This document shows, piece after piece, positions 52,242 through 64,000 of a DNA stretch of 64,000 nt. The notes beneath the pieces are model-generated. The model had not been told where the DNA came from, did no database searches, and saw only the letters and a program-made list of their open reading frames with translations. Each line of letters starts with the position of its first letter. Position 1 is the first letter of the stretch. Both the position numbers and the translations under genes were made by a program. Origin of the DNA: Quercus robur. Lineage: Eukaryota; Streptophyta; Magnoliopsida; Fagales; Fagaceae. The stretch covers positions 30,337,354-30,401,353 of the forward strand of contig NC_065536.1 in assembly GCF_932294415.1 (NCBI RefSeq). Reading direction: 5' to 3'.

Positions 52242-53113
52242 TTTCTCATATTCTAAAACAAGCTTTTATAGAGTACTAATTACAGCAGCATGTGCAAGGC
52301 ACGTGCTTGATGTGGAACAAAAGTAGTGATTAATCAATTCTAGATTTTATTTATATCACAAAACAAAGATATAAATTAGTTGATTTTTAAAGTAAGAATT
52401 TTGATAATTATGTGATAAAAATTTAATCTCATTTGTATAAAAATTTTGATCACACACAAAGTTAAGATAGCTATTTGACATATAAATATCTATTTCACTA
52501 TAATAGTTTTTTAGTATCTATTAGATATGGTATAATTTTGAAAATTTAAACCTATAGAATCAATGTTCTTTAGATAACCCAAAAAAAAAAAAAAAAAAAA
52601 ACTAAGAGCTACAAGACAAAGATATGCATGTTCACTATTATTAAGCAATGTAGAGGTCTCAAAACTTGTAATCTTTAAGCTTTATACCACTCCTACTATA
52701 TATATTTACATGCCATTTGCAAACTCATGTGAGTCTCCTCCCCAGTATAAGCCCAAGGTCATCATCTATACTCTATTTGAGCCCACCTTTGCTTGAAGCA
52801 AACCTTGGCCAATTTATTAGATAATGAGGATTCTAAAACATTATCCTAAAGTCTAACATGTTGAAATTTTGAGTTGAATCAAAAAAGACAAGCAAATTAA
52901 ATAGATGTTTACACAAATTTTATTTATGGGAAGTATATAATGTAAATTCTAGCCTTATATCTCAATTAGCATTTTCTTGTATTCTCAACTAAGATTTTTA
53001 AGGTTCAAATTCCCCACTCTCAATTATTGAATTATATAAAATTAAAGACAATATTCCATCATAGGAAATTCTATTATGCTTTGATTTCAAACTACCTGTT
53101 ACTTCAAAAAGCA
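52242..53113. other. 3' flank of the pectinesterase gene, no other gene
   Basis: AT-rich DNA with an A-run at about 52579-52600. No coding region or RNA is recognised. The 3' UTR of the pectinesterase gene would lie in its right part. Confidence 0.5.
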
Positions 53114-53808
53114 CTAATTTATAAAACGTGGCACAAATGGAACCCCCATATGTGGGAGCCAATTAGTTCCATTTATGAACCTATTTACAGTGTATTCTTG
53201 GACATCATTAGAGTTGTTGACAATGTTGTAACCAGGCCATGTAATCCTTCCTTTGGTATCTGCCCTAGGGTCTCGGATCCCATATTCCACATAATGCAAT
53301 GTAGACAAGGCAACATCACCATTGAACTTAAGCCATCCTTCGGGGTCAATGAGGTCACCAAGAAAGCAGTCCATGACTATTGTTTGAGAATAGTCCAACC
53401 AAGGCCTTCCTAAGAATGTCTTGACCTCCATTGTATAGGGCTCTAATTCCTTGTCTGCAATAATAGAACAGTTGTGTAGCAGTGTTCCAGTCTTCTTTGG
53501 CTCCCCTCGACCTTGGGCTGTTATTACATTAACTTGGCCATGGATTGGTTTCCTCACATAAATCATGCAATTTTGAAAAACAACATTGGCATCTCCAAAA
53601 ATGAAATCTACTGTACCATATATCTCACTCTCTCTAAAAAATTGTTGCCCATATGCAGTAAGTAAAGTGTCTTGATATCCTTTGATAGAGCATTGGTAGA
53701 CCGCTATGTTATCCCCTGCAGTCCTCAAAGCCACAGCTTGGCCACCTTCTGATCCAGCCGAATTCACAATAGATATGCCTTTGATCAGTACATCATTGGC
53801 ACTAATAT
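53114..53808 (-). CDS. Pectinesterase, last exon (gene partial)
   Basis: This 231-codon exon begins after an AG acceptor (ttgtttag, 53809-53816) and ends at TAG (53114-53116). It encodes the C-terminal two thirds of the plant pectin methylesterase fold: GGQAVALR (substrate Gln), GYQDTL (catalytic Asp), GTVDFIFG (catalytic Asp), FLGRPW (Arg and Trp of the active site), and the conserved end INGTNWLPHMGVPF. All key residues are present and the frame is open. The enzyme removes methyl groups from cell-wall homogalacturonan. The first exon (start, signal peptide, possibly the PMEI domain) is not seen in the next 1.2 kb, beyond which a gypsy element begins. So the gene either has a very long intron or has lost its 5' part. 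Confidence 0.9.
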
Positions 53809-53891
53809 CTAAACAAAGAACCACAAAGGAAAATGAGCTTTGAAAGAAAATTTAATTAACGTGAACCTATATTCAAAAAATTAGGATTCGG

Positions 53892-54026
53892 AGGACATAC
53901 ATTAACTATTTATTTTAGGAAATTTTTATAAAAAATAAAAAAACTGTTTTAATAAATTTTTTTATTTTTCCATAAAATTTTATCTAAATTAGTTTACTAA
54001 CATATGCCCTAAGGGCATACATTAAA
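53892..54026. mobile_element. MITE-like element in the pectinesterase intron or 5' side
   Basis: Imperfect inverted arms: ggacatacattaactattta at the left and gccctaagggcatacatta at the right, with ttttaggaaatttttat inside matching the inverse of ataaaattttatctaaat. It is the same layout as 15294-15456. Ends are approximate. Confidence 0.45.
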
Positions 54027-55107
54027 AAATTATGTGATGATTATATATTAAATGTAAATATTAAAAATGATGGTCTGCCTAGTCAACCTTGTTTCACAAA
54101 TCAAGCAAATTTTCTTCATTTGATATTTAGGAAAATGACATGACCATCAGCGGCAAGTTTGCCGGTCGTATCATCTTGATATTTAGGAAAATTATATGTT
54201 CACACTTCTTTATTTTGAAACCTCACAATTTTAAAGTCAATTTTTTAAATTAATTGAGATTAAAAAAAAATCAATTACATATTTAAACCGTCAATATGAA
54301 TATATACACAATTTTTTTTTAAACAATAAAATAGATATTTCCACATGCAAACACAACCATAATAAATATCTATTCTCATCAAAAAAATAAATAAATATCT
54401 ATTAATAATTACCATAATTATATATTTAATTGTTCCATATAAAAACAAAACCATAATAAATACATATTAACAATTATCATAACTATCAAATTTCAAATTT
54501 ATAAACAAAATGAGAGAGAGAAAGGGAGAGAATCATTTTTTAGATAAAATAATATTTGATGAAATTTCCCATGCATTACATGGCTTATTGAAATATATAT
54601 AAAATTATGAATGTTTGACTTTTGGATGACCTTTTAATATTGTGTCTCATGAGCTTTAAATATAACATTTTTTTTTTCAATTTATTGATGAAAAATATTA
54701 TATATATATATATATATTTGGTACTATATATTTTTTAATTGAATTTAAATTCTATTATTTATTTAAACATTCCATTAAGCTATTGTGACATCATATTTTC
54801 TTTTTTTTGACAAACACATCATATTTTCTTGAAATGGTCAAATATGTAGTTTCATATAGAAATATAATAATAAATACTTATTAATGACTCATGGTTGACT
54901 TCATAATATTGTGTCATATAAGCTTGTGAGACCTTACAATTTTACACATCATTATTTTAATATATAATCTTTTTAACTAAATTTAAATTTTATTCTATAT
55001 TTAAATCTTCTATTAGAATTCTAACACATTATATTTTCTTTAAATGATATAATATATGCTTCCATATACAGGCAACACCATAGTAAGTATAATACTAGAA
55101 TATATAC
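54027..55107. other. AT-rich non-coding DNA between pectinesterase exon and gypsy element
   Basis: No exon of pectinesterase and no other gene is recognised. A direct repeat of the phrase aaaacaaaaccataataaat (with ...tattaacaattaccataa) occurs near 54350-54480. A TA repeat lies at about 54696-54717. Confidence 0.5.
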
Positions 55108-55959
55108 TTGATGAAGTGCGAATCGTTAGTCTTTGTAAGTTCGTCCAGATGGAGTTGGGTCCTGGTCAAAGTCTCTGCAATGGCTCCCTTAAGGTGGTCA
55201 CCGATGTGGTGCCTGCCACCACGCCTCCGATGCCAAAGTCAGTATATGGAAGTCTTTAGAGAATAATAACAGAATAATGGATATCAGAGTGTCTATGAAT
55301 ACTCTTAAGCAAGTTTTTTTTTTGTACCTTGTGTTGATGCTCTGAGGAGTTTATATATGTTTCCACACCTCCTAGCCGTTGTGGCTGTTATTGTGGTTTT
55401 AATGCCTATCTTGGTAACGCCTTATGCTTAGTAATATAGGCTTTGATGGGCTTTCAACGGTCTATATAGCTGGTCTTGTAACCATCCGAGACATTATTGA
55501 TTGCATTGAATAGCTTTCCTACCTTTGTTAGTGACGTGGGTTTATTGACGGAAAGATTTGATTAGCTTGTCTAAGAAAAAGGGCTCGTCGGTCCTATCAG
55601 CTACCCCTCAGGCTCTGTGGTCATCCCTGTGGTGATGGCCACCAAGAGGCGAAAGGTTTTTTTTTTTTTTTTTTGACATGTCTCTTGGGATTTCCCTCCG
55701 CATTCACTATGTAGTGGCGGCGTTGCATGTGTTATGGCCATGTGGCGTGACCTGAGGGGTGAATTTAATGCTCCACTCCATGTGACTCTCGGTTTTCCCG
55801 CTGTTTTTCAGTTTTCTGTGCCTAGCTTTTTAAACTTCCTTTCTCCTCTTTCTTCCTCACTTTTCACTTTCCTTTTTGCATTGCTGTTCTGTGCTTCCGA
55901 GCTGCCATTGTTGCTGTGAATCTTTGCGTTTTGCTCTCTCTCTTGCGCTTTTGAGGTAT

Positions 55960-57245
55960 GGCCTCTTCATCCCTCTACTTTTCTTTTTCTTTTTTAAGTA
56001 GATAACTTTGTAGAAATTTCTGATTTTTCTTTTCCTTTTCTATGTTTTTGGTCTTTCTAGGATTTTGTCCTTTTTTTTTTTTTAGTCCTATGCTTAGTAG
56101 CTCTAAGGTTAGGGCCCGTTTTCCCTCTGTCTCTTTCCTTTTTGCACGTTTAAGGGGATCTTTAGGTGTTTTCCCGTACCTTGAGAATTTTGTCTTTGAG
56201 GGTAGTAGTTTAAGCATTGCATTGGGTGATTTGCTACCCTTGCTCCGTCAATCAATTGATTGGTTTGAGGGTTTAGAAGGGAGCATGGAGCAATGTCAGA
56301 GGTGAGGCCAAGTGAGTTAGAGACCAAGTTATCGTCCAGTGACAAAGCCGTTGAAGGGGATACTGCCGTCTCTGTCCCTCGAGAGACTAGGGTTTCCATG
56401 CCTTTGAGGAGGTGTGTGGTTTGGACAGCAAGACACTTTCTAGGTTTAGGGATAGAATCCAATTTCCTGATAGGGATAAGGTTCGTCTTCCTTGTGAGGA
56501 GGAACGAGCTTGCCATTGCTCACCTAGGGAGGTATGCTTCTATGAAGCTACTTTCCTGAGTGGGCTTAGGTTCCCTGTCCACCCATTTATTATGGAGCTT
56601 CTAGGCCATTTTGGTATTGCTCCTGGGGAACTTATGCCCAATTCGTGGAGGATAGTGGTCAGTTGTATGGAAATATGGCTGGCTGCTACAGATGGAGACA
56701 TGATTAAGGTGGACGAGCTCGTTTACTTGTACCGTTTAAAGCTATCTAAGGAGCATGGGTACTACAAACTGGTGCCTTAGGAGAGAAGGACTAGGATCAT
56801 CCGGGACCTGCCTTCGTCATTCAGATATTGGAAGTCCCAGTTCTTTTTTTTGTTCAGGGATGATTAGGAGACTCCCTCTGACGAAGTTTGGGGGTGATAT
56901 CCCTAGGTTGCTCCGTCAGTGGGGAACCCCGAACTTAGGTGCATCGTTATTTCTTCTAGTCCCTTAACCTTTAATCTTTTTGTGTTCATTGTATCATCAC
57001 AAACTCTTCTGTTCATTGTCTCGTGCAGTTAAGAGATGACCTAAGCTTAAGAGCATGTATAAGGAGTGGGTTGAGAAGGCCATCAAGTACACGAGGACGA
57101 TCGAAGATTTTGACGATTTGGTTGACCCACGAACCCTAGCCTTTTATTGCCTTGGTGTAGAGCTGTCTGCCTTTGTCCTGCGAAATATAGAGATTGAGGA
57201 AAAAAAGAGTAAATGTTAAGCTTGTCTATGCTGATCCTTTCCTCT

Positions 57246-57283
<38 letters not shown>

Positions 57284-58278
57284 CAACAAGTGTTTTCCTC
57301 TTATAGGAATGATGAAGAAGTTTAACCAAGAAATGTACGCAATGATGAGGGGCAAGAGGAATGAGCCCCTCTCCAGTATTGGGAAGAAGATGGTGCGGGT
57401 TGTGGAGAAAGGCGTCTCTGTCACCCCTTCTGTTCCTGTCACTAAGCCCTCGAGGATGGCCTCCACGGCTACCTCAATAGAAGAAATCACTCCTATATGG
57501 AAAAGGCCTCGGGTGGAAGACAAAGGAAAGGACAAGGCCGATTCCAGGTTGTCCTCTGTTTTTGACGATGCTGGCCTTGCATTATCGAAGGCACAAGAGT
57601 CTTTTTCTACTGAGGAGCTGAGGGTCTTCTCGGGGGTGCCTTCTCACGAGATTGTGGGTCGTCACATCCACAAACTCGTTCAGGTATTGTGTTTATGCAA
57701 TTTTACCTTTTTCTTTTTCTTTCTCCTTTTGTGTTGTTCATAATGTTGGATTCAATTTTCAGGTGCTGGGGGAGAGTCTTCACATCACTTTCGAGTACCT
57801 TACTCACAAAGCAAAAATTACCTCGGCAATGTCTAGGGTGGAGGCTCTAGAGGCAGAAAATTCCAAGTTGAAGAAAGATTTAATTGCTACTATGGACAAG
57901 ACCGATACCGTCAAGGAGAAGGCCAAGTCTTTAGGGGACGACCTCAGAGAAGAGAGGCAACTCACATTGGAGAAGGATGAACAACTCCTGGCCGCTAAGG
58001 AGAAGCTGAAGACCATTGCTGCCAAGGCCATCGAGGCTTTCTAGCAAACTGAGGAGTACAACACTGTGCTCCTCAATTGGTACTACAAGTGCTTTAAGCT
58101 CCTTCGTCGGTACCTGGTCAAACATCCTTCTGGAGTAGACCTTGAGAATCTGGACATGGAGGTGGTCAACTAGGAGATGGCGGCGGACGAGGCCTTACAA
58201 TCCACTACTCCTATTGAGGCTACTCCCAGGGATACTCCTCTGCCTCCTCCAGATGGTGATGATGCAACTGCTGCCTGA
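55960..58278 (+). pseudogene. Antisense ORF region of the gypsy element (Transposase_28-like)
   Basis: It is coded on the strand opposite to pol. A block near 56540-56700 (LSGLRFPVHPFIMELLGHFG, APGELMPNSWRIVV) resembles the plant domain annotated as putative gypsy-type transposon protein (Transposase_28). A Lys/Glu-rich coiled coil follows (57835-58040, SRVEALEAENSKLKKDL). GT/AG-like gaps and a T-run (57248-57283) suggest introns may once have been used. Function in the element life cycle is not established. It is broken. Confidence 0.55.
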
Positions 58279-58296
58279 ACCTATCTTATGTTCATC

Positions 58297-58329
<33 letters not shown>

Positions 58330-58615
58330 CCCAGTGTGTTTTGGGTTTTTTTATTCTACTTTCAGAACAATATTTCTAATTTAAGAACAATGTTTTTAGT
58401 CTAGTGTTTATGGGCTTTAAAGTTTAATGTGAAGACAATGGTGGTTGCCCGTTGTTTTTGGGCCTTTAATTATTATCGTGATTGTATACTTACTTGTCTG
58501 TACTCTTGTTTTTGTGTGATCTTTATTTGCATCGTTCCTTTAGTTACTCCTTCTGCATTAGTACCTTGTACTTAGCCAAATTTTCTGTTGTGACTTGCAC
58601 TTTTATGGAAGGGGT

Positions 58616-59067
58616 TTTGATCCGTCAGTAACTTATCTCCGTCTAGGTGGAACCTAGTTACTTGGCCATTCTTTGTGATTTACCCTCATTTAAGGGATTT
58701 TGTCGTTCTTTGGCTTCGTCAATAACTTACATCCGTCTAGGCAGAATCTTGTTACTTAGCCATTTTTCTTTTTGTGACTTACACCCATTTAAGGGATTTT
58801 GTCATTCTTTAGCTTCGTCAGTAACTTACATCCGTCTAGGCAGAATCTTGTTACTTAGCCATCTTTCTTTTTGTGACTTACACCCATTTAGGGGATTTTG
58901 TCATTCTTTGGCTTTGTCAATAACTTACATCCATCTAGGCAGAATCTTGTTACTTAGCCATTTTTCTTTTTGTGACATACACCCATTTAAGAGATTTTGT
59001 CATTTTTTGGCTTCGTTAGTAACTTACATCCATCTAGGTGGAATCTTGTTACTTAGCCATTTTTTCT
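58616..59067. repeat. 99-bp tandem repeat, about 4.5 copies, inside the gypsy element
   Basis: The phrase aacttacatcc recurs at 58724, 58823, 58922 and 59021, an exact 99-bp period; an earlier diverged copy starts near 58630. The unit holds gtctaggcagaatcttgtta and acacccatttaagggatttt. Because 99 is a multiple of 3, a frame stays open through it (58647-59078), but the translation repeats and matches no family. It lies between integrase and the antisense ORF region. Confidence 0.9.
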
Positions 59068-60074
59068 TAAGCTGCTAGGTTTGCTTGCATTGAATCATCA
59101 GCTAAATAGTTCTTTTATTGTTTTCAAAAATGAATACAATTGTCTATTACATCTATTGGTGGTACATCTTCAAGTGCTCAATGTTCCATGGTTGTGAAAG
59201 TCTTTGCCCGTCTAAGGTCTCTAGGTGATAATTGCCTTGTCTGGAGTAATTAACGACTCAGTAAGGTCCTTCCTAGGTTGGGCCGAGTTTCCCTTGGGTA
59301 GGGTCTTTGGTTGTCGGGGTGACTTTGCGTAGGATGAGATCCCCTATGTCAAGTTGTCTGAGCTTCACTCTCCTGTTGTAGTACTCGGCCATCTTCTGCT
59401 AGTACCTCGTCATCTTGTTAGAAGCTTCATCTCTGACCTCGTCCAAGTAGTCCAGGTTGACTTTTAGCTGATTGTTGTTGCTTTCCTCGTGGAACATCTC
59501 TTGTCTGTTGCTGGTTATTCCCACCTCGACCAAGATTACTGCCTCGGTGCCATAAGTAAATCTGAAGGGGGTTTCTCCTATTGGGGTTCTTACTGTAGTC
59601 CTGTAGGCCAACAATACATTCGACAATTCTTCGGACCAGGCTCCCTTACCGTCGTCTAACCTAGTTTTGATGATCTTGAGTAGTGTTCGATTAGTCACCT
59701 CCGTTTGTCCGTTTTCTTGTGGATGTCCCGGGGATAAGAACTAGTTCTTGATCCCTAGACTTGAACAAAACTCCCTGAAGCCTTGACTGTCGAACTGCCG
59801 CCCATTATTTGATATGATCGTCCATGGAATCCCGAACCTACAAATTATGTTCTTCCATACGAAACTCTGGATTCTTGCTTCAGTGATGGTTGATAATGCC
59901 TCCGCTTCAACCCATTTTGTGAAGTAATCAATAGCGACTAGTAGAAACTTTACATGTCCCTTACCTCGTGGCAGTGGACCAATGATGTCAATTCCCCATT
60001 GTGCAAATGGCCAAGGGGAGGCTATTGTCATCAGTCTCTCGGCTGGAAGGCATTGGACATTCCCAAACATTCAC

Positions 60075-63000
60075 AAGCGATCAAACTCTTTGAAAATTTT
60101 TCATTTTTTATGGGTTTTTGAATTTTTTAATACACTAAAAAACAGAACAAGTAAAGTAAGATCAACAAAACAACAAGTACAAAATAAAACTTGTAAAAGA
60201 AACATGATATAAACCGGAAGCAATAACACAAAAAGAATTATGCATGTCATGATGTATGAACCTATGACCCTAAACAATGGAAGTATTAATGTATGGGCAT
60301 AGGAAGTGATCATGCATAAGTACCCTTCTGCACCCATACTTTACGAGTGTTTTGGGTAAGAGCCTTAAATGGCGGGGTACAACCAACATAGCTTTCAAAC
60401 CTCAGAGTGAAGCTAGCAAGGCATAAGGATATGTTTTTCAGCATTTCCATCACATCACCAATGAGATGTCCTTCACTATCTCCCTTAGCTTGTGCTCCCT
60501 TTGGTCTTCTCCTTGAAGTTTCTTGACCACGCATCAAATCAACCTTTTTGAGTGCATGAAGCTTGAAACAATTTGGCCTTTTGTGTCTTTGTGCACCACA
60601 ATGATGACACAAATGCTTTCCTTGAGCCCCCCTTTGATTTTTGGGTAATTACTTCCCTTTTTCCTTTGGCTTTGCACCAACGGTTCTCATAACTACAGCA
60701 GGGGTCTCAGTCTCAGGCTTCACTTCTTTAAGTTCCTCATCATTCTTGGCTGACACGAACTGTATTTCCTTCTTGGGTTTGCTACTAGAGCTTCCTTCTC
60801 TGGTATAGCCCAAACCGGTCTTATCATGTGAAGGTTTTTTAAAGGACAACACATTGTCAAGTTTCTTGGTGAAGATGCGCTCAACCTTGACATTAGCTTG
60901 GATAATTTCAAGTTCAAGAAACTTGATCTTAGAGTAAGCTTCAACCAACTCTCCCTTGAGTCCTTCTACTTCACACTTTGCTTCCTTGAGTTGCACAAGT
61001 ATTCCCCTATGCTCTTCTTTAACCTTTTTCATCTTTTTCATAGTAAGGTTGGCAACTTTGGCATATTTGCCGCAATCTTCCAGTAGAGAATCATATGCTT
61101 CTTGTAAGTTGATTTCCCCTTCATTTTAGCACACATCTTCATATTTCGATTCTTCTATTTCCTCATCTTCGGAAAGATCACCAAGTTCATCAACCAATTT
61201 GCTCAAATCATTCGTTGAATCGACAGAGGCAATTGTCATGAAGGCTTGATAGTTCCTTTCACTGTCACATTCTTCTTCCGTGTCTGAATTTGAGTAGTCA
61301 AAATCGCTCAAAGTAGTGGCAAACACTTTGCCCTTCCCTCTCAAATAGTTGGGACACTCCTTCTTGAGATGTCCATGGCCATTGCATTTGAAACACACAA
61401 TTCCTTGAGGGGATTGAAACTCCTTCCCATCTTTCTTCTTAAACTCCTTCCTATCACCCTTAGAGGATGAGAACTTTCCTTTGCTGAATGGCTTCCCACT
61501 GTTTTTCATCTTCAGAAATTTTCGGAAGTTCTTTGCAAGGAATGCTACCTCCTTCTCCACATCATCTTCTTCGGAGGAGTCATCCATTCTCTCGGTGATG
61601 GTTTTGAGAGCAAGAGATTTGCTCAACTTATGAGAAGGCAGTCCCAGCTCATATGTTTGGAGAGATCCAATGAGCTCTTGGATTTTGATCTCATCCAAAT
61701 CTTTACTTTCTTCTATAGCTGTGACTTTTGCTCAGAAACTCTCCGATAAGGACCTCAAAATCTTTCTCACCACCTTAGCCTCCTCAATCTTCTCTCCAAG
61801 ATTGAGCTTAGCAATTACGATTTCATTGAGCTTCCCATAGAATGAATCAAAAGACTCATCATCACCCATCTTAAGCTCTTCAAATCTGGTGGTAAGCATC
61901 TGGAGTTTTGTATCCTTTACTTTCTTGGTACCCTTATAGATAGTCTCAAGAATCGTCCAAGCTTCCTTGGCAATCCCCACATGTGAAATCCTGTGAAACT
62001 CATCAATAGACACACCACAGAATATAGCGTTAATAGCCTTACTGTTTGCATTTGCTAATGCAAGAGCTACCTTGTCCCATTCGGACTTAGCTATTGTGGG
62101 TTTAACATACCCATTCTCGACGGAGTCCCATACCGACTCCTCTATAGCACACAAGAAAGCCCTCATACGGACCTTCCAAAAGGCATAATTGCTCCCATCA
62201 AAAAATGGTGGGGCATTGAGTGATTGTGATCCATTACAGAGGGTTAAGGATCACACTTAGGTATTAAAATCACAGCGAGTTTACCTGCTCTGATACCAAT
62301 TGAATGCTCTAAGATGTGTAAAAACACAAGAGCTATTTAGACCCTTAATTTAAATCTATGGCTCGATAGATTTTACTCTAACTTATACAAAGTGCGGAAA
62401 AGAGTAAATGCGAGCAAATAAACAAACAAGCTACTATAACCCATATTCATAATAACACAGCAGTAAAATGAAAGGTAAAAGAGTAAGGAAGAAAGATGCA
62501 AATACAAGATAATACGCCGATGTGTTATCGAAGAGGAAACCGAAGAACTCTGCGAAAAACCTCTCATCCGCCCTCCAAGCGGTAATCGATCCACTAGACA
62601 ATCAGTTGGGATACATGGGTTAGCAAAAGACCCTTCAAGCTCCTACTCCAACAAGGCTTCTCAAAGCCGTGTCTTGTCTAACTCTTTGGATCCCGTAATA
62701 CTCCCGATTGCATCTGCCAAAGCCTGGCTTCTTCCAATGCTTCCCAGTAACACCAAAACCTCACTTGACACTCTGAAAAGGTATGGTAAGTGTTTGGGAT
62801 ATCAACCTCTCAATGGTATGGAAATGGAGAGGTAGGAGTTGAGGAAATTCCATAAGTAATTGTGTAAAAGATTGTGGGTATAACAATCTCTAACTTTCAA
62901 GGTTTGTGGCTAGGGTTTTCTCTCAGAAGCACTCCTCAACATTTGTGGGTAATGTGGGTATATATAGTGTGGGTACATAAAGTGTGCATTAGATAGGACA

Positions 63001-63342
63001 ATCTGGCAAAATAGAATGTTTCACGAGTGTCTCGCGGGAAGGCCTTACTCGCGAGCTATTCGCGAAACACAACTATCTCCATCCTGTTCTAACTCTTCGC
63101 ATTCCAGTCATGTACAGGGCACATACATCATTTCGCGAGATGCTTAGTCGCGAGCTACCAGCAAAAACTCTTCAGTCTTCAATTTACTTGAGTCTTCACA
63201 CTCTCTCTCTCTCTCTCACACACAACCCTTACAATAAAATCCCACAATAAATACAAGGTACAAAAGATTGAATAAAGTCGCAATCAAATTTGGCACGGAA
63301 TTAAAGCCAACAAAACAAATAGTTGTAAATTACAACTTTACA
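60075..63342 (-). mobile_element. Nested Copia fragment (SIRE-like) with one LTR
   Basis: It reads leftward: LTR 62301-63342 (TG...CA, 1.04 kb), primer site complementary to tRNA-Met (gctctgatacca, 62287-62298), gag (GVSIDEFHRISHVGIAKEAW near 62010; KLNEIVIAKLNLGEKIEEAK near 61800), zinc knuckle (CFKCNGHGHLKKECP near 61385), an acidic and coiled-coil region (60649-61240) and a Cys/His block (CHHCGAQRHKRPNC near 60590). Pol and the second LTR are not seen. The host gypsy element continues on both sides. The left end is approximate. It is broken at several places and younger than the gypsy element around it. Confidence 0.75.
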
Positions 63343-64000
63343 GACTTTTTAATGGGTTGGTCCGTCATTACCAAGATAGGGTTCGCCTGGAAATATGGTC
63401 GCAGCTTACGCGAAGCTACTATCAATGTGAATGTAATCTTCTCAATCCTTGGGTACTTGGCTTCTGCCCCTTAGAAAGCTTAGCTGACATAGTAAATTAG
63501 GAGTTGTTTCCTATCCTCTTCTCGAATTAAGGCTGCACTTACAGCTGTAGCTGATACTGCCAGATACAAATACAGGTTTCCCCCTCCTTGGACGGACTTA
63601 GGAGGGCTGGATTGCTCATGTAACACTTAAGTTCTTAAAACGCTGCCTCACATTCATCAGTCCAGGCAAAGGCTTGCTTCAATGTCTTGAAGAAGGGTAA
63701 GCATTTGTCCGTCGCTTTAGAGATGAACTTGTTGAGTGTCGCTATCCTTCCTGTGAGCTTCTGGACTTCTTTGATGATCTTTGGTGATGTCATGTCAAGT
63801 ATGGCTCACACCTTCTCTGGGTTTGCTTCTATCCCTTTTTGGGACACCGTGAACCCTAAGAACTTCCCCGAGGCTACTCCAAAGGCACACTTACTGGGGT
63901 TCAACTTCATCTGGTACTATTTGAGTGTGGCAAATGTTTCCTTGAGGTTGTCCGGATGAGCAAGCTCTTCTTTACTCTTGACAATCATGTCATCCACATA

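Larger units (their letters stand above)
55108..64000 (-). mobile_element. Ty3/gypsy retrotransposon fossil, Tat-type, runs off the window
   Basis: It reads leftward. Parts from right to left: reverse transcriptase (VDDM box at the window edge, [11 protein letters not shown] near 63890) and RNase H start (LYLYLAVSATAVSAALIREE near 63560); a nested Copia fragment (about 60075-63342); integrase (WGIDIIGPLPRGKG near 60010; AYRTTVRTPIGETPF near 59600); a 99-bp tandem repeat; an ORF region in the opposite strand; and an LTR-like stretch (about 55108-55700). Gypsy order (RT, RNase H, integrase) is kept. An antisense ORF between pol and the 3' LTR is known in Tat elements. It is broken, with several breaks. 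The outer LTR end is uncertain because the partner lies outside. Confidence 0.75.

Noticed and set aside
58616-59067. CRISPR-like array
   Set aside because: Whole 99-bp units repeat with no unique spacers, and the genome is a plant nuclear genome.
58647-59078. 143-codon frame as a repeat protein
   Set aside because: It is a by-product of a 99-bp tandem repeat; the residues repeat with the DNA unit and match no domain.

Overview
The window is plant nuclear DNA from a eudicot, most likely a woody rosid. The composition is AT-rich, the genes carry plant-type introns, and the host genes are plant families (KNOX/KNATM, SKP1-like, F-box PP2-B, pectinesterase, a snoRNA gene with a telo-box promoter). 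Most of the DNA is transposable element, often nested. The species is inferred only at this broad level.

Layout: 1-3.3 kb is intergenic with one fold-back element. 3.36-6.81 kb is a three-exon gene for a small KNOX protein without a homeodomain (KNATM-like, 141 aa). 7.2-13.8 kb is a tandem array of four units of about 670 bp, interrupted by a LINE, a Helitron, a Harbinger-type MITE and a SINE. 14.5-15.0 kb is a SKP1-like pseudogene on the minus strand. 15.3-20.35 kb holds a MITE-like element, a tandem duplication split by a hAT element with an 8-bp target duplication, and a second hAT-like element filled with a degenerate minisatellite. 20.8-26.05 kb holds a decayed PP2-B fragment and an apparently intact three-exon F-box/PP2-B gene.

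26.4-42.46 kb is a rearranged array of endogenous caulimovirid (plant pararetrovirus) fossils, in direct and inverted orientation, with two solo LTRs inside it. 42.46-48.28 kb is a partial duplicate of the PP2-B gene, broken by a Copia element. A hAT element, a SINE fragment and a Helitron follow. 50.25-50.88 kb is a snoRNA transcription unit: a promoter with telo-box and site II motifs, then two box C/D snoRNAs, one with a guide matching 18S rRNA. 53.1-53.8 kb is the last exon of a pectinesterase gene (minus strand). 55.1-64.0 kb is a Ty3/gypsy fossil of Tat type (minus strand) with an antisense ORF region, a 99-bp tandem repeat and a nested Copia fragment. It runs off the right edge.

Functionally, the living parts appear to be KNATM (a partner of BELL/KNOX proteins in leaf patterning), the F-box PP2-B gene (predicted SCF substrate receptor), the snoRNA unit (rRNA 2'-O-methylation) and possibly the pectinesterase (cell-wall pectin demethylation) if its first exon lies beyond the gypsy insertion. 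No CRISPR, operon or bacterial feature is expected or seen.
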